Below, piece after piece: positions 35,164 to 44,996 of a stretch of DNA of 64,000 nt (position 1 is the stretch's first letter; every line of letters begins with the position of its first letter). This DNA is from Paenibacillus camerounensis (GTDB lineage: Bacteria > Bacillota > Bacilli > Paenibacillales > Paenibacillaceae), in NCBI RefSeq assembly GCF_000723885.1, contig NZ_CCDG010000057.1:1-64000 (forward strand), in the 5' to 3' direction. Under the pieces are notes generated by a model. The model ran no database searches. It was not told where the DNA came from and saw only the letters and a list, made by a program, of their open reading frames with translations. A program made the position numbers and the translations under genes.

Positions 35164-36150
35164 ATGGCAATTTTAGTAACAGGCGGAGCGGGGTATATCG
35201 GTTCCCACACGGTAGCGGAGCTGCTTGAACGCGGCGAGGAAGTTGTTGTAATCGACAATCTGCTGACAGGGCACCGTGAGGCGCTGCTGGGCGGCAAGCT
35301 ATACGAAGGGGATCTGCGTGACAAAGAGCTGCTGGCAAAGCTTTTCTCTGAGAATAATATCGAAGCGGTTATCCACTTTGCAGCCAGCTCCCTCGTTGGC
35401 GAGAGCATGAAGGACCCGGTTAAATACTATGACAACAATGTGTACGGCACACAATGTCTTCTGGAAGCCATGCAGCATGCCGGTGTTGACAAAATCGTCT
35501 TCTCCTCCACCGCAGCGACCTACGGTGAACCGGAAAAGGTGCCAATTGAGGAAAGCGACCGCACTGAGCCGGCGAATGTCTACGGTGAAACCAAGCTTAC
35601 CATGGAGCGTATGATGGCATGGTTCGATAAAGTACTGGGCATCAAATATGTGGCGCTGCGCTACTTCAACGCTGCAGGTGCACACGCCAGCGGCAAGATT
35701 GGCGAAGACCACCGTCCGGAGAGCCATCTCGTACCGCTGGTACTGCAGACAGCACTGGGACAGCGTGAGAGCATCGCGGTCTTCGGAGATGACTATCCGA
35801 CTGAAGACGGAACCTGTGTACGTGACTATATCCATGTCAGCGATCTGGCGGATGCCCATATCCGTGCGGTAACGTACCTGCGCAGCGGCAGTGCCAGCAA
35901 TGTATTCAACCTCGGGAACGGACTGGGCTTCTCGGTGAAGCAGGTTATCGAATCGGCCCGTAAGGTAACCGGCCGTGACATTCCGGTTGTTACCCAGGAA
36001 CGCCGCGCCGGCGACCCGGCAGTGCTGGTAGCTTCCTCGGCCAAAGCACGCTCGGTGCTGGGCTGGAATCCGCAGAAGGCAGATATTGAAGAAATTATCC
36101 AGAGCGCCTGGAACTGGCATTCGGCCAACCCGCAGGGCTACGGAGAATAA
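35164..36150 (+). CDS. galE: UDP-glucose 4-epimerase
   Basis: A 328-residue short-chain dehydrogenase/epimerase that interconverts UDP-galactose and UDP-glucose. The NAD-binding GGAGYIG is at the N terminus, followed by the SSTAATYGEP serine segment and the catalytic YGETK (Tyr-x3-Lys); the substrate region RYFNAAGAH and the late RRAGDPA are family hallmarks. Coupled to galK (stop and start separated by one base, GGAAGGAG inside galK) and followed 45 bases later by galT. Confidence 0.97.
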   Translation: MAILVTGGAGYIGSHTVAELLERGEEVVVIDNLLTGHREALLGGKLYEGDLRDKELLAKLFSENNIEAVIHFAASSLVGESMKDPVKYYDNNVYGTQCLLEAMQHAGVDKIVFSSTAATYGEPEKVPIEESDRTEPANVYGETKLTMERMMAWFDKVLGIKYVALRYFNAAGAHASGKIGEDHRPESHLVPLVLQTALGQRESIAVFGDDYPTEDGTCVRDYIHVSDLADAHIRAVTYLRSGSASNVFNLGNGLGFSVKQVIESARKVTGRDIPVVTQERRAGDPAVLVASSAKARSVLGWNPQKADIEEIIQSAWNWHSANPQGYGE

Positions 36151-36195
36151 TACAGATAAGAGGCTACACCTGAATAAGGAGAATGGAGAGTTAAC

Positions 36196-37776
36196 ATGTC
36201 TAACGATAATACTGCCGCTCCCGCTGCGGAGCAGGCGCTGTATGCCATCGAACAGCTCGTCCTGTTCGCGCAGCACCAGCAGCTGATTCAGCCTGCGGAT
36301 GTGGATTACAGCCGCAATGAGCTGCTGGACCAGTTCGGCTTCAGCGAGCCTTACCTCGAAGCGTTCAGTGAGGCTCCGCTCGAAAGCCCGCAGGCTCCGC
36401 TTGATGTGCTGATCGATTATGGCTTCACGATTGGCCTCATCCCTGAGAACACCGACACGTACCGGGACCTGCTGGATGCCAAAATCATGGGCCTGCTGAT
36501 GGCACGCCCGTCGGAGGTCAATGCCGAATTCAAGAGCCTTGCGGCTGAGCAGGGAATTGCAGCGGCTACAGACCGCTTCTACAAGCTCAGCATAGATTCT
36601 AACTACATCCGGATGGACCGCGTCGCCAAGAATGTCTACTGGCTGCAGGATTCGCCGTATGGCGATATCGAGATGACGATCAACCTGTCCAAGCCGGAGA
36701 AAAGCCCGAAGGAAATTGCGATGGCCCGGCTGCTTCCGCCGCCGGTCTATCCGAAATGCCAGCTCTGCCGCGAGAATGTCGGCTATGCCGGCCGGGTCAA
36801 CCACCCGCCGCGCCAGAACCTGCGCATCATTCCGCTTGAGCTGAACAAAGAGAAATGGTTCTTCCAGTACTCGCCTTACGTCTATTATAACGAGCACTGC
36901 ATCGTGTTCCATCACGATCATGTTCCGATGAAGCTGACGAAGGACACGCTGAAGCGTCTGCTTGCTTTTGTTGAATCGTTCCCGCATTATTTCATCGGCT
37001 CCAATGCCGATCTGCCGATTGTCGGCGGTTCCATTCTGACTCACGACCATTTCCAGGGCGGGCGGCATTCGTTCCCGATACAGAAAGCGCCTAAGGAGGA
37101 CAGCTATAATCATCCGGCTTATCCCGGCGTGAGCCTGAGTATCGTGAAATGGCCGATGTCTGTGCTGCGTCTTGGCGGAAATGATCCATCGGTGCTGCTG
37201 GAATGCGGAAATGCGCTGTACGAAGCCTGGAAGGGCTACAGTGATCCAGAAGCCGATGTACTGGCATTCAGCGATGTTGATGGTGTGCAGACACCGCACA
37301 ATACCGTTACGCCGATCGTACGCCGGTCTGAAGACGGCGGCTTCGAGATGGATCTGGTGCTGCGCAACAACCGGACCAGTGAAGAATACCCGGAAGGGAT
37401 CTTCCATCCGCACCGCGAAATGCACCATATCAAGAAGGAGAATATCGGCCTGATTGAGGTTATGGGTCTGGCCATTCTTCCGGGCCGCCTGAAGGAAGAG
37501 CTTGATGCCGTAGCCGGTATTCTTGCCGGAGATAAGGCACTGCTTGAGGCAGTCAAGACAGTGGGGGGGCATGCGCTGGCGCTGCACGCCTTCTGGATTG
37601 ATGAGCTGGTTGAACGCTTTGGAACAGGCCTTAGCCGTGAAGAAGCCGTCAAAACAGTCCAGAACGAGGTGGGCACCAAGTTCACGCATATTCTGGAGCA
37701 TGCCGGAGTATACAAACGGACACCTGAAGGCCAGGCTGCCTTCCGCCGGTTCGTGAAAAGCTTTGGCGCACAATAA
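36196..37776 (+). CDS. galT: UDP-glucose--hexose-1-phosphate uridylyltransferase (type 2)
   Basis: A 526-residue type 2 GalT, the long Firmicute form, transferring UMP between glucose 1-phosphate and galactose 1-phosphate. Recognisable segments are HPPRQNLRIIPLEL, VFHHDHVPM and the active-site-type LTHDHFQGGRHSFPI. The C-terminal domain contains HREMHHIKKENIGLIEVMGLAILPGRL across about residues 413-440. AAGGAG precedes ATG 36196. With galK and galE it completes the Leloir pathway; no galM mutarotase is seen in the window. A terminator follows. Confidence 0.96.
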   Translation: MSNDNTAAPAAEQALYAIEQLVLFAQHQQLIQPADVDYSRNELLDQFGFSEPYLEAFSEAPLESPQAPLDVLIDYGFTIGLIPENTDTYRDLLDAKIMGLLMARPSEVNAEFKSLAAEQGIAAATDRFYKLSIDSNYIRMDRVAKNVYWLQDSPYGDIEMTINLSKPEKSPKEIAMARLLPPPVYPKCQLCRENVGYAGRVNHPPRQNLRIIPLELNKEKWFFQYSPYVYYNEHCIVFHHDHVPMKLTKDTLKRLLAFVESFPHYFIGSNADLPIVGGSILTHDHFQGGRHSFPIQKAPKEDSYNHPAYPGVSLSIVKWPMSVLRLGGNDPSVLLECGNALYEAWKGYSDPEADVLAFSDVDGVQTPHNTVTPIVRRSEDGGFEMDLVLRNNRTSEEYPEGIFHPHREMHHIKKENIGLIEVMGLAILPGRLKEELDAVAGILAGDKALLEAVKTVGGHALALHAFWIDELVERFGTGLSREEAVKTVQNEVGTKFTHILEHAGVYKRTPEGQAAFRRFVKSFGAQ

Positions 37777-37792
37777 TTAATAGCTAACGGGA

Positions 37793-37829
37793 ATGCCCCG
37801 GCCTCTTAAGGCCCGGGGCATTTCTTTTT
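37793..37829 (+). terminator. Terminator of the gal operon
   Basis: ATGCCCCG-GCCT pairs with AGGCCCGGGGCAT (one bulge), followed by TTCTTTTT. Confidence 0.85.
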
Positions 37830-37863
37830 CCTGCCCCGGGAGGAGAATTATCCCAGAAGCGAT

Positions 37864-37892
37864 TTGTATGCAGCACGCCGGAGGTCTATAAT
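37864..37892 (+). promoter_or_regulatory. Sigma-A promoter of the alcohol dehydrogenase gene
   Basis: TTGTAT (37864-37869), 17 bases, TATAAT (37887-37892); start codon 45 bases downstream. Confidence 0.75.
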
Positions 37893-37936
37893 ATAGTCCT
37901 GCATTCAATTTTTGAAATTAACGGAGGTAAAGACAT

Positions 37937-39100
37937 ATGCGCAAGTTTGAATTTTATAATCCGACCAAACTGATTTTTGGACAAGGTACGCTGGAGGCAC
38001 TGCGGACGGAAGTACCGAAGTACGGCAAGAATGTACTGCTCATGTACGGAGGCGGCAGCATCAAGCGCAGCGGGCTTTATGACAATGTGCTAGCCGAGCT
38101 GAGTGCGGCCGGAGCAGTGGTTACCGAGCTGGCCGGTGTGGAGCCTAATCCGCGCTTGTCGACGGTACATAAAGGCGTGGAGCTGTGCCGCGGGCATAAT
38201 ATTGATCTCATTCTTGCTGTCGGCGGCGGAAGTGTGCTGGACTGTGCCAAAGCTGTAGCGGTTGGAGCGAAGTACGACGGGGATATGTGGGACTTCGTTG
38301 AACGTAAAGCGGCTCCGCAGGCCGCCCTCCCGCTGGGTACAGTGCTGACCATGGCGGCAACAGGCTCAGAGATGAATAACGGCTCGGTAATCACTAATGA
38401 AGTTACGAAGGAAAAAATGGGCTGGGGCAGCGTTCATGCCTATCCGGCCTTCTCGATTCTTGATCCGGTGAACACCTTCTCCCTGCCGCGCGACCAGACG
38501 GTATACGGGATGGTTGACATCATGTCTCATACCCTTGAGCATTACTTCCACACCGACACCAATACGCCGCTGCAGGACGGCTTCTGTGAAGCGCTGCTGC
38601 GCACAGTCATCGATGCGGCGCCTAAGCTGATCGGGGATCTGGAGAATTATGAGCTGCGTGAGACGATTATGTACTGCGGTACGATGGCGCTGAACGGTAT
38701 GGTCAGCATGGGCTTCGCCGGTGACTGGGCTACCCACAACATTGAGCATGCTGTATCGGCCGTATATGATATCCCGCATGGCGGCGGTCTGGCTATCCTG
38801 TTCCCGCAGTGGATGAAATATAACCTCAGCGTAAGTCCGGCACGTTTCCGCCAGCTTGCCGTGAATGTATTTGGAGTAGACGCTTCCGGTAAAACGGATG
38901 AGGAAGCCGGTCTTGAAGGCATTGAGGCATTGCGCAGCTTCTGGGATTCTATCGGTGCTCCGAAGACGCTTGGCGATTATGACATCGACGACAGCGAAAT
39001 CGGCAGCATGGCCGATAAGGCGGTCCGCTTCGGACCGTTCGGTAACTTCCGCAAGCTGCAGCGTGACGATGTTGTAGAGATCTATAAGATGTCGCTGTAA
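37937..39100 (+). CDS. Iron-containing alcohol dehydrogenase (NADH-dependent butanol dehydrogenase-like)
   Basis: A 387-residue group III alcohol dehydrogenase. The cofactor loop reads [13 protein letters not shown]; the metal ligands fall in [11 protein letters not shown] and [33 protein letters not shown] is typical of the BdhA/YugJ/YqhD branch, which reduces aldehydes such as butanal with NAD(P)H. It has its own promoter and a strong terminator, so it is monocistronic between the gal operon and yuaF-floT. Confidence 0.93.
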   Translation: MRKFEFYNPTKLIFGQGTLEALRTEVPKYGKNVLLMYGGGSIKRSGLYDNVLAELSAAGAVVTELAGVEPNPRLSTVHKGVELCRGHNIDLILAVGGGSVLDCAKAVAVGAKYDGDMWDFVERKAAPQAALPLGTVLTMAATGSEMNNGSVITNEVTKEKMGWGSVHAYPAFSILDPVNTFSLPRDQTVYGMVDIMSHTLEHYFHTDTNTPLQDGFCEALLRTVIDAAPKLIGDLENYELRETIMYCGTMALNGMVSMGFAGDWATHNIEHAVSAVYDIPHGGGLAILFPQWMKYNLSVSPARFRQLAVNVFGVDASGKTDEEAGLEGIEALRSFWDSIGAPKTLGDYDIDDSEIGSMADKAVRFGPFGNFRKLQRDDVVEIYKMSL

Positions 39101-39124
39101 TAAGAGCAAAATGTAATTAATAAT

Positions 39125-39178
39125 GAAAGAGGTCCGCAGGCCGTTATGAACGATAACGGCTCCACGGACCTCTTTCTG
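39125..39178 (+). terminator. Terminator after the alcohol dehydrogenase gene
   Basis: A long hairpin of over 20 paired bases; the outer arms GAAAGAGGTCCG and CGGACCTCTTTC are perfect. The T tract is short, and the A-rich left side means it may work in both directions. Confidence 0.75.
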
Positions 39179-39254
39179 TGTAATTTTGCAAAGACCCGTC
39201 CGGCATTGAACGTACGCATGCTGGAGACATTAATGAGATAAAAATCCAACTTTG

Positions 39255-39281
39255 TGAAACCAAGGACATGGTTTGTGCGTT
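39255..39281 (+). promoter_or_regulatory. SigW-type ECF promoter of yuaF-floT
   Basis: TGAAAC (39255-39260), 17 bases, CGTT (39278-39281). This matches the TGAAAC-n16/17-CGT pattern of SigW promoters, and B. subtilis yuaF-floT is a known SigW operon. Confidence 0.65.
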
Positions 39282-39327
39282 TATAGTAGTATGACAGTCC
39301 GTAATTACAAGACGGGAGGAGAAAATT

Positions 39328-39864
39328 ATGCAAACGCTATACTTGGGCTGTTTGGCGCTGGGCGTAATTTTTGCGGCAGTTAGTGTCCTGTTCGGGGATC
39401 TGATCGGGGATGCCCTGGACGGGGTTCTTGATCTTGTTTCATTTGATTTTTTGAACCCTACAGTACTGGCCGGGGGCATTACTGTTTTTGGAGGAGCAGG
39501 CGTTATGCTGACACGCTACAGCGGACTGGAAGACGGTGCCATTCTTGCCTTGTCTCTGCTGATAGCGGCCTTTATGTCGGTACTCATGTTCCTTGCAGTT
39601 ATTAAGCCAATGGATAAAAGCGAGGTGTCCACCGGCTTCTCCATGGGTGATCTGCCCGGCAGAATCGGTGAAATCACGGTGCCGGTTCCCGCAGTAGGCT
39701 ATGGTGAGATTATGGTGAAGTTCGGCGCAGGCAACAGCCTGCATACGGCGGCCAGCTTCGAGCAGCTTCCGCTGCCGGCAGGCAGCAAGGTGGTTATCGT
39801 CGAAGTGAAGGAAGGCGTTGCAATGGTTACTGAATTCGAAGAGAGAATAGGAGCGGGTGTATAA
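39328..39864 (+). CDS. yuaF: NfeD-like membrane protein (YuaF-like)
   Basis: A 178-residue membrane protein with an N-terminal hydrophobic segment, two further helices (about 45-60 and 72-93) and a C-terminal OB-fold/NfeD domain (about 105-175: GRIGEITVPVPAVGYGEIMVKFG). Proteins of this size paired with flotillin are NfeD2/YuaF, which influence membrane fluidity and floating lipid-raft organisation. GGGAGG lies upstream of ATG 39328. The stop overlaps the floT start by one base (TAATG). Confidence 0.88.
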   Translation: MQTLYLGCLALGVIFAAVSVLFGDLIGDALDGVLDLVSFDFLNPTVLAGGITVFGGAGVMLTRYSGLEDGAILALSLLIAAFMSVLMFLAVIKPMDKSEVSTGFSMGDLPGRIGEITVPVPAVGYGEIMVKFGAGNSLHTAASFEQLPLPAGSKVVIVEVKEGVAMVTEFEERIGAGV

Positions 39865-41405
39865 TGTTCAATTTAGCTGATTATGATTTCTTGTTGATTC
39901 CTGTTGTAGTTATTGCTGTTCTGTTTGTACTGGCTATTGCCTTCTGGGCACGGTACAAGACTGTCGGACCTGATGAAGGCATGATCGTTACCGGTTCGTT
40001 CCTTGGCAAAAATCATATTTCTGATGACGGTTCCGGCCGCAAAATCAAAATCGTCCGCGGCGGCGGTGCCTTTATTCTTCCTGTATTCCAGAAAGCCGAG
40101 TTCATGTCTCTGCTCTCCCATAAACTCGATGTAACTACACCGGAAGTATATACGGAGCAAGGGGTTCCGGTCATTGCCGACGGTGTGGCGATTATCAAGG
40201 TAGGCAGCTCGACTGAGGATGTTGCGACGGCCGCCGAGCAGTTCATGGGCAAGCCGATTGATGCGCTCAAGAGCGAAGCCCAGGAAGTGCTGGAGGGCCA
40301 TCTGCGGGCCATTCTCGGCTCAATGACTGTTGAAGAGGTGTACCGCAACCGTGACCGTTTTGCCCAGGAGGTTCAGGGGGTTGCGGCGCGCGATCTGAAG
40401 AAGATGGGGCTGCAGATTGTTTCCTTTACGATTAAGGATGTACGCGATAAGCACGGTTACCTTGAAGCATTGGGTAAACCGCGGATCGCTGCAGTAAAGC
40501 GGGATGCGGAAATCGCCGAAGCTGAAGCAGTCCGGGATGCCCGGATTCAAAAGGCAAGCGCCGAGGAGCAGGGGCAGAAGGCGGAGCTGCTGCGTGATAC
40601 GAACATTGCCGAAGCGTCCAAGGACAATCAGCTGAAGGTTGCCGCGTTTAAGCGCGACCAGGATACGGCGAAGGCGGAAGCCGACCAGGCGTACCACATC
40701 CAGGAAGCCCGTGCTAAGCAGACCGTAGTAGAGGAACAGATGAAGGTGGAGCTGGTCCGCAAGGAGCGCGAAATCGATCTGCAAGGAAAGGAAATCCAGG
40801 TCCGCGAGAAGCAGTATGATGCGGAAGTGAAGAAGAAAGCGGAGGCTGACCGTTACGCTGTAGAGCAGGCGGCAGAAGCAGATAAGGCAAAACGTATGCG
40901 TGAAGCGGATGCTCTCCAATATAGTATTGAAACTCAAGCAAAAGCGACCTCAGAGCAGAAACGGCTTGAAGGCCAGGCGATGGCGGATGCCGAGCTGGCC
41001 AAAGGTAAAGCGGAAGCCGAGGTTATCCGGGCACGCGGTCTTGCCGAAGCGGAAGCCAAGGAGAAGCTGGCTGAAGCCTTCCAGAAGTTCGGCGAAGCGG
41101 CTGTGCTCGACATTATCGTCAAGATGCTGCCAGAGCTGGCCGGCAAGATTGCTGAGCCGATCTCGGCAATTGACAAGCTTACGGTCGTGGATACCGGCAA
41201 CGGCGAAGGCGCAGCGCGGGTAAGCAATTATGTGACCCAACTGATGGCGACTGCTCCGGAAATGCTGAAGAGCGTCTCCGGCATTGACGTAGAGGCGCTG
41301 ATCAAGGGACTGACCCAGAAGTCTGTACCTGCAACAGCAGTCAGCACCGTTCAGGCAGTTCCGCACAGTCCCGCAGCAGGCATTGAGCCTAAGGACCAGG
41401 CATAG
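39864..41405 (+). CDS. floT: Flotillin-like protein FloT
   Basis: A 513-residue flotillin scaffold of membrane microdomains. An N-terminal hydrophobic hairpin (about 8-28) inserts in the membrane; the SPFH/PHB domain runs about 30-200; then a long Glu/Ala/Lys-rich coiled coil (about 215-400: repeated EAEAVRDARIQKA-type heptads) and a C-terminal oligomerisation region (AEAFQKFGEAAVLDIIVKMLPELAGKIAEPI, about 405-435). Co-transcribed with yuaF exactly as in B. subtilis (yuaFG). A strong terminator follows. Expected to be part of the cell-envelope stress response given the SigW-type promoter. Confidence 0.95.
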   Translation: MFNLADYDFLLIPVVVIAVLFVLAIAFWARYKTVGPDEGMIVTGSFLGKNHISDDGSGRKIKIVRGGGAFILPVFQKAEFMSLLSHKLDVTTPEVYTEQGVPVIADGVAIIKVGSSTEDVATAAEQFMGKPIDALKSEAQEVLEGHLRAILGSMTVEEVYRNRDRFAQEVQGVAARDLKKMGLQIVSFTIKDVRDKHGYLEALGKPRIAAVKRDAEIAEAEAVRDARIQKASAEEQGQKAELLRDTNIAEASKDNQLKVAAFKRDQDTAKAEADQAYHIQEARAKQTVVEEQMKVELVRKEREIDLQGKEIQVREKQYDAEVKKKAEADRYAVEQAAEADKAKRMREADALQYSIETQAKATSEQKRLEGQAMADAELAKGKAEAEVIRARGLAEAEAKEKLAEAFQKFGEAAVLDIIVKMLPELAGKIAEPISAIDKLTVVDTGNGEGAARVSNYVTQLMATAPEMLKSVSGIDVEALIKGLTQKSVPATAVSTVQAVPHSPAAGIEPKDQA

Positions 41406-41463
41406 ATACCGGTAAGGTACAATAAGGACTGTACAGACTTTCCGGCATGAACGTGATTTAAGC

Positions 41464-41503
41464 ATCAGCACGTCTCTACACAGGCAGACGTGCTGATTTT
41501 TTT
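41464..41503 (+). terminator. Terminator of yuaF-floT
   Basis: Perfect 12-bp stem ATCAGCACGTCT / AGACGTGCTGAT with ten-base loop, then a run of T. Confidence 0.9.
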
Positions 41504-41553
41504 GTACCTTGACCGGAAGCATTTTGACAGTATATGGACTGGGGGAGAATGGA

Positions 41554-42264
41554 TTGGAGCTCGTACTGGACAATATCAGAAAAAATTATAATGATAAACA
41601 GGTGCTGAAGGGCGTCGATTTTACTTTTGAAAAAGGGAAAATATACGGCCTGCTGGGCCGTAACGGAGCAGGCAAGACCTCGCTCTTCAATTGCCTGAGC
41701 GGGGAGACCCCGATGGACAGCGGAGGCGCGTTCCTGCGGCGTAATGAGATAAGCCTGCCGCTCAGCGAGAGTGAGATCGGCTATGTGTTCTCGCTGCCGA
41801 TTCTGCCGGAGTTTCTGACCGGCTATGAGTTCGTGAAGTTCTATATGGACATCAACCGTGACAAGATCCAGACCGGGCGGACGATTGAGGACTACTTTAA
41901 TATCATCTCCTTTGAGGAAGAAGACCGCCACCGGCTGATTAAAGGCTATTCCCACGGCATGAAGAACAAAATTCAGATGCTCTGCTTCATCATTACCAGG
42001 CCGCCGCTTATTCTGCTGGACGAGCCGTTAACCTCATTCGATGTCGTTGTGGCGCTTGAGATCAAGAAGCTGCTGCGGGAGATGAAGCAGGACCATATCA
42101 TTATTTTTTCAACCCATATCCTGCAGCTTGCCGCGGATCTGTGCGATGAACTGGTTATTCTGAATAACGGTGTGCTGCAGGAAATTCCTGCTGATCTCCT
42201 GCGCAGCCCGGAATTCGAGGAGAAGGTTATTTCACTGCTGAGGGATGGCAACGGTCATGCTTAG
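41554..42264 (+). CDS. ABC transporter ATP-binding protein
   Basis: A 236-residue ATPase subunit. Walker A is GRNGAGKTS; Walker B and its Glu are ILLDEP; the H-loop is FSTH. The signature is a degenerate YSHGMKNK in place of LSGGQ, which is common in this class of exporters. The frame is open from 41509, but GGGGGAG six bases before TTG 41554 and the sequence MELVLDNIRKNY place the start there. It overlaps the permease gene, making a two-gene exporter-type unit. Substrate unknown; no neighbouring sensor kinase or antibiotic genes point to one. Confidence 0.87.
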   Translation: MELVLDNIRKNYNDKQVLKGVDFTFEKGKIYGLLGRNGAGKTSLFNCLSGETPMDSGGAFLRRNEISLPLSESEIGYVFSLPILPEFLTGYEFVKFYMDINRDKIQTGRTIEDYFNIISFEEEDRHRLIKGYSHGMKNKIQMLCFIITRPPLILLDEPLTSFDVVVALEIKKLLREMKQDHIIIFSTHILQLAADLCDELVILNNGVLQEIPADLLRSPEFEEKVISLLRDGNGHA

Positions 42265-43873
42265 GACGCTGAACACCGTTATGGAAGTCCGCGGCGTATC
42301 CGGAGCTAACCGGCTGATCTATTATTTCCGGGGCATCCCGGTACTGGGTAAGACGATGAAGGACAGTGTATATTCCAATTGGGCCCTTAAAAAGACCTTT
42401 ACGGTCATTGCGCTCATCCTTAGGATTTTGTTCGCGTTCTCAACCCGGTTCGCCTACCTTGGGCTAATCATATATCTGCCGGTCTTAATGACTGCAGGTG
42501 ATCTTCCGCTGACGCAGCAATATGATCTGTATCTTCACATTCTGGTGCTGCTGAGCTTCGCAGTCAGTGCTGTATCCAATGCAATCATTCTCGAATCCAA
42601 GCGCGACAAATATATCTGTGTCAAGCTGATGCGCATGCCGGCTGATAAATATATGCATGCGACCTTAAGCCTTAAGGGAATCAGCTTTTTTGTTTATTTT
42701 GTGCCGGCGATGATGGTGTTTGCAGGTTTGTTTGGGGCTCCGCTATGGCACGGTATCCTGCTGGCACTGCTGCTGACACTCTGGCGTACAGCCGCGGAAG
42801 CACTGCATCTGCTTGTCTTTGACCGTAAAGGGATCGTAGTGGTCAAACAAAATGCGCTGGTCTGGTCAGTTATCGGTATCGGATATGCGCTTGCGTTCCT
42901 GCCGCTCTATACGGGCAGTGCATGGCTGGATATGGACACCGTGCTGATTAGTCTGCCTGCGGTTCTGGCTGTGCTGCTGCCGGGTATCATTGCAGTTATC
43001 TATATAGCCAGGTACCCGCGATTCCGTAATGCGGTCGATGCCGTAACCAAGATTGATGATCCGCTGCTTGATATGAGCCGGATGATGAAGGAAGCCAACC
43101 GGAAGCAGGTGGAGACCAAGGAGCAGGATATCTCCGCTGAGCAGCTGCAGCCCGGGCAGTTCACCGGGAAGAATGGCTATGCTTATCTGAATGCGATTTT
43201 CTTCAGCCGGCACAGGAGGCTGCTGGTTCAGCCAATCCAGCGGCGGCTTATGATCATTGCCGGATTATCTGCTGCAGGACTGCTGCTGCAGCTTACGGCG
43301 CCTGAACTGTTCGCGCAGCTGATCCGTTATTTAATAGGCGGGCTACCGGTGTTTGTCATTGTTATGAATTTTACCTCCATCGGGGAACTGGTCTGCAAGG
43401 CGATGTTCTTTAACTGTGACCTTAGCCTGCTGCGTTACGGATTTTACCGCGAGCGGGCGGCTATTTTAAGCAATTTCCGTATCCGTCTGCTGCGCCTTAG
43501 CGGTCTTAATCTGATTCCGGCTGCAGCGATCTGCCTGGCGCTGAATCTGCTGATATTCCTGTCCGGTGAAGGCTGGAGTGCGGCTGAGGCCCTTATCTTC
43601 AGCGGAACAGTGCTGGGGCTGTCACTGTTTTTCTCAGTGCATCACCTGTTCATGTATTATATTTTCCAGCCGTACAGCACTGAGCTGAATATGCGGAATC
43701 CGTTTTTCACCATCGTAAACAGCATTATTACGGGTGTAGCGGTGATTGCGCTGCAATTCAAGGGGGCACCCGGGCAGTTTGCGCTGTTTGTCCTTCTGGC
43801 AGCTGCAGCATATACGCTTATCGCCCTGGTTCTGGTCTACCGGTATTCCCACAGAACCTTCCGGGTCAAATAA
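42257..43873 (+). CDS. ABC transporter permease (exporter type)
   Basis: A 538-residue polytopic protein with roughly twelve hydrophobic segments, partner of the ATPase just upstream (8-base overlap when ATG 42257 is used; ATG 42245 is an alternative closer to the GAGGG). A soluble stretch at about 275-315 (DAVTKIDDPLLDMSRMMKEANRK) splits the protein into two membrane halves. I do not recognise a named family. The long size with an ATPase of the drug/lantibiotic-exporter type suggests export of a lipid, peptide or antibiotic, but nothing settles it. Confidence 0.8.
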   Translation: MLRTLNTVMEVRGVSGANRLIYYFRGIPVLGKTMKDSVYSNWALKKTFTVIALILRILFAFSTRFAYLGLIIYLPVLMTAGDLPLTQQYDLYLHILVLLSFAVSAVSNAIILESKRDKYICVKLMRMPADKYMHATLSLKGISFFVYFVPAMMVFAGLFGAPLWHGILLALLLTLWRTAAEALHLLVFDRKGIVVVKQNALVWSVIGIGYALAFLPLYTGSAWLDMDTVLISLPAVLAVLLPGIIAVIYIARYPRFRNAVDAVTKIDDPLLDMSRMMKEANRKQVETKEQDISAEQLQPGQFTGKNGYAYLNAIFFSRHRRLLVQPIQRRLMIIAGLSAAGLLLQLTAPELFAQLIRYLIGGLPVFVIVMNFTSIGELVCKAMFFNCDLSLLRYGFYRERAAILSNFRIRLLRLSGLNLIPAAAICLALNLLIFLSGEGWSAAEALIFSGTVLGLSLFFSVHHLFMYYIFQPYSTELNMRNPFFTIVNSIITGVAVIALQFKGAPGQFALFVLLAAAAYTLIALVLVYRYSHRTFRVK

Positions 43874-43907
43874 ACCCTACAGTACACGCCCTTCTTTTAA
43901 CCTCAAG

Positions 43908-43937
43908 TTGATGTTATGATGGTAGCTCTAGTATAAT
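43908..43937 (+). promoter_or_regulatory. Sigma-A promoter of glcT
   Basis: TTGATG (43908-43913), 18 bases, TATAAT (43932-43937). Confidence 0.6.
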
Positions 43938-44005
43938 TACCATGCTGCTATGATAAACTGGCTGCTTTGAAGAAACAGGTATTCAGATTAAAAGAGGTGT
44001 CGGAA

Positions 44006-44881
44006 TTGGGCAGCATAACTGTAGCCAAGGTACTTAATAACAATGTCATTATTGCCCAGCATCCCCAATACGCCGAGGTAGTCGTAATCGGCAAAGGGAT
44101 CGGGTATAACCGTAAAAGCCGTGACCAAATTACACTGTCCTCCGTTGAGAAGATGTTTATTCTGCGCAATCAGGAGGAGCAGGAACAATATAAGCAGCTC
44201 GTTCCGCAGGTGGATGAGAAGCTCATAGAAGTGGTTCAGGAAATCGTCCTGCATATTATGCAGAGCAGCAACCAGCCGCTTAATGAGCATATCCACATTG
44301 CTTTAACCGATCATATTTCCTTTGCCATCCGGCGCAGCGAGCAAAATATTGCCATTCATAACCCTTTTCTGTATGAGACAAAAGAGATCTATCCCGAGGA
44401 ATACCGGTTTGCGGAATATGCGGTCAGACGGATTAATGAGACGATGGCAGTGACGCTGCCGCCTGATGAGATCGGTTTCGTAGCGCTGCATATTGTCAGT
44501 GCGCTCAGCAACAGGCACATCTCTGAGGTCAGGGAGCATTCCCTGCTGATCGGGGATTTGGTAGCAATTGTTGAGGATAATCTGGACTACCGGATTCCCC
44601 GGGATTCTCTTGATTATTCGCGGCTTGTGACACATCTGCGCTTCGTGTTGGAAAGGCTGCGGCGCGGGGAAACCGTGCGGGAGACATCCTCGCTGGATGA
44701 TCTAATGAAACGGGAATATCCGGAGATGTATTCGCTGTCCTGGAAGCTGACCAAGATAATTGAGCAGAGGGTCCGCATTCCGGTGTATCCGGCTGAGGTG
44801 AGCTATCTGACGATCCATCTGCAGCGTCTTGCCCAGAAAAAAGAGGATGAGGCGGATATGGAGCAGGAGCAGGGGCTCTGA
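44006..44881 (+). CDS. glcT: PtsGHI operon antiterminator (BglG/LicT family)
   Basis: A 291-residue RNA-binding antiterminator. The N-terminal CAT domain (about 1-55: ITVAKVLNNNVIIA, VVVIGKGIGYNRK) binds the RAT hairpin; two PRD domains follow (about 65-170 and 171-280) with the phospho-accepting histidine contexts LTDHISFAI, VALHIVSA, VTHLRFVL and LTIHLQRL. EIIGlc and HPr phosphorylate these histidines and so set activity. TTG 44006 is chosen: AGAGGTG lies just before and the protein then starts exactly as GlcT does. It directly precedes the ptsG leader that carries its target. Confidence 0.93.
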   Translation: MGSITVAKVLNNNVIIAQHPQYAEVVVIGKGIGYNRKSRDQITLSSVEKMFILRNQEEQEQYKQLVPQVDEKLIEVVQEIVLHIMQSSNQPLNEHIHIALTDHISFAIRRSEQNIAIHNPFLYETKEIYPEEYRFAEYAVRRINETMAVTLPPDEIGFVALHIVSALSNRHISEVREHSLLIGDLVAIVEDNLDYRIPRDSLDYSRLVTHLRFVLERLRRGETVRETSSLDDLMKREYPEMYSLSWKLTKIIEQRVRIPVYPAEVSYLTIHLQRLAQKKEDEADMEQEQGL

Positions 44882-44935
44882 TTCTGCAGTTTTATTTGTA
44901 GTCATGCATAAAACTCCGTCAATACAAATTGTTGC

Positions 44936-44964
44936 TTGCTTTCTTTTATCATCGGTGCTACAAT
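44936..44964 (+). promoter_or_regulatory. Sigma-A promoter of ptsGHI
   Basis: TTGCTT (44936-44941), 17 bases, TACAAT (44959-44964); transcription would start near 44971, just upstream of the RAT. Confidence 0.75.
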
Positions 44965-44996
44965 GATCCCTGTTATGAAAGACCAACAAAATACCA

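Noticed and set aside
35299-37773. An 824-codon open frame antisense to galE and galT
   Set aside because: It lies wholly opposite two intact Leloir genes with strong motifs; its own translation has no recognisable domain. Long antisense frames are expected from GC-biased third positions.
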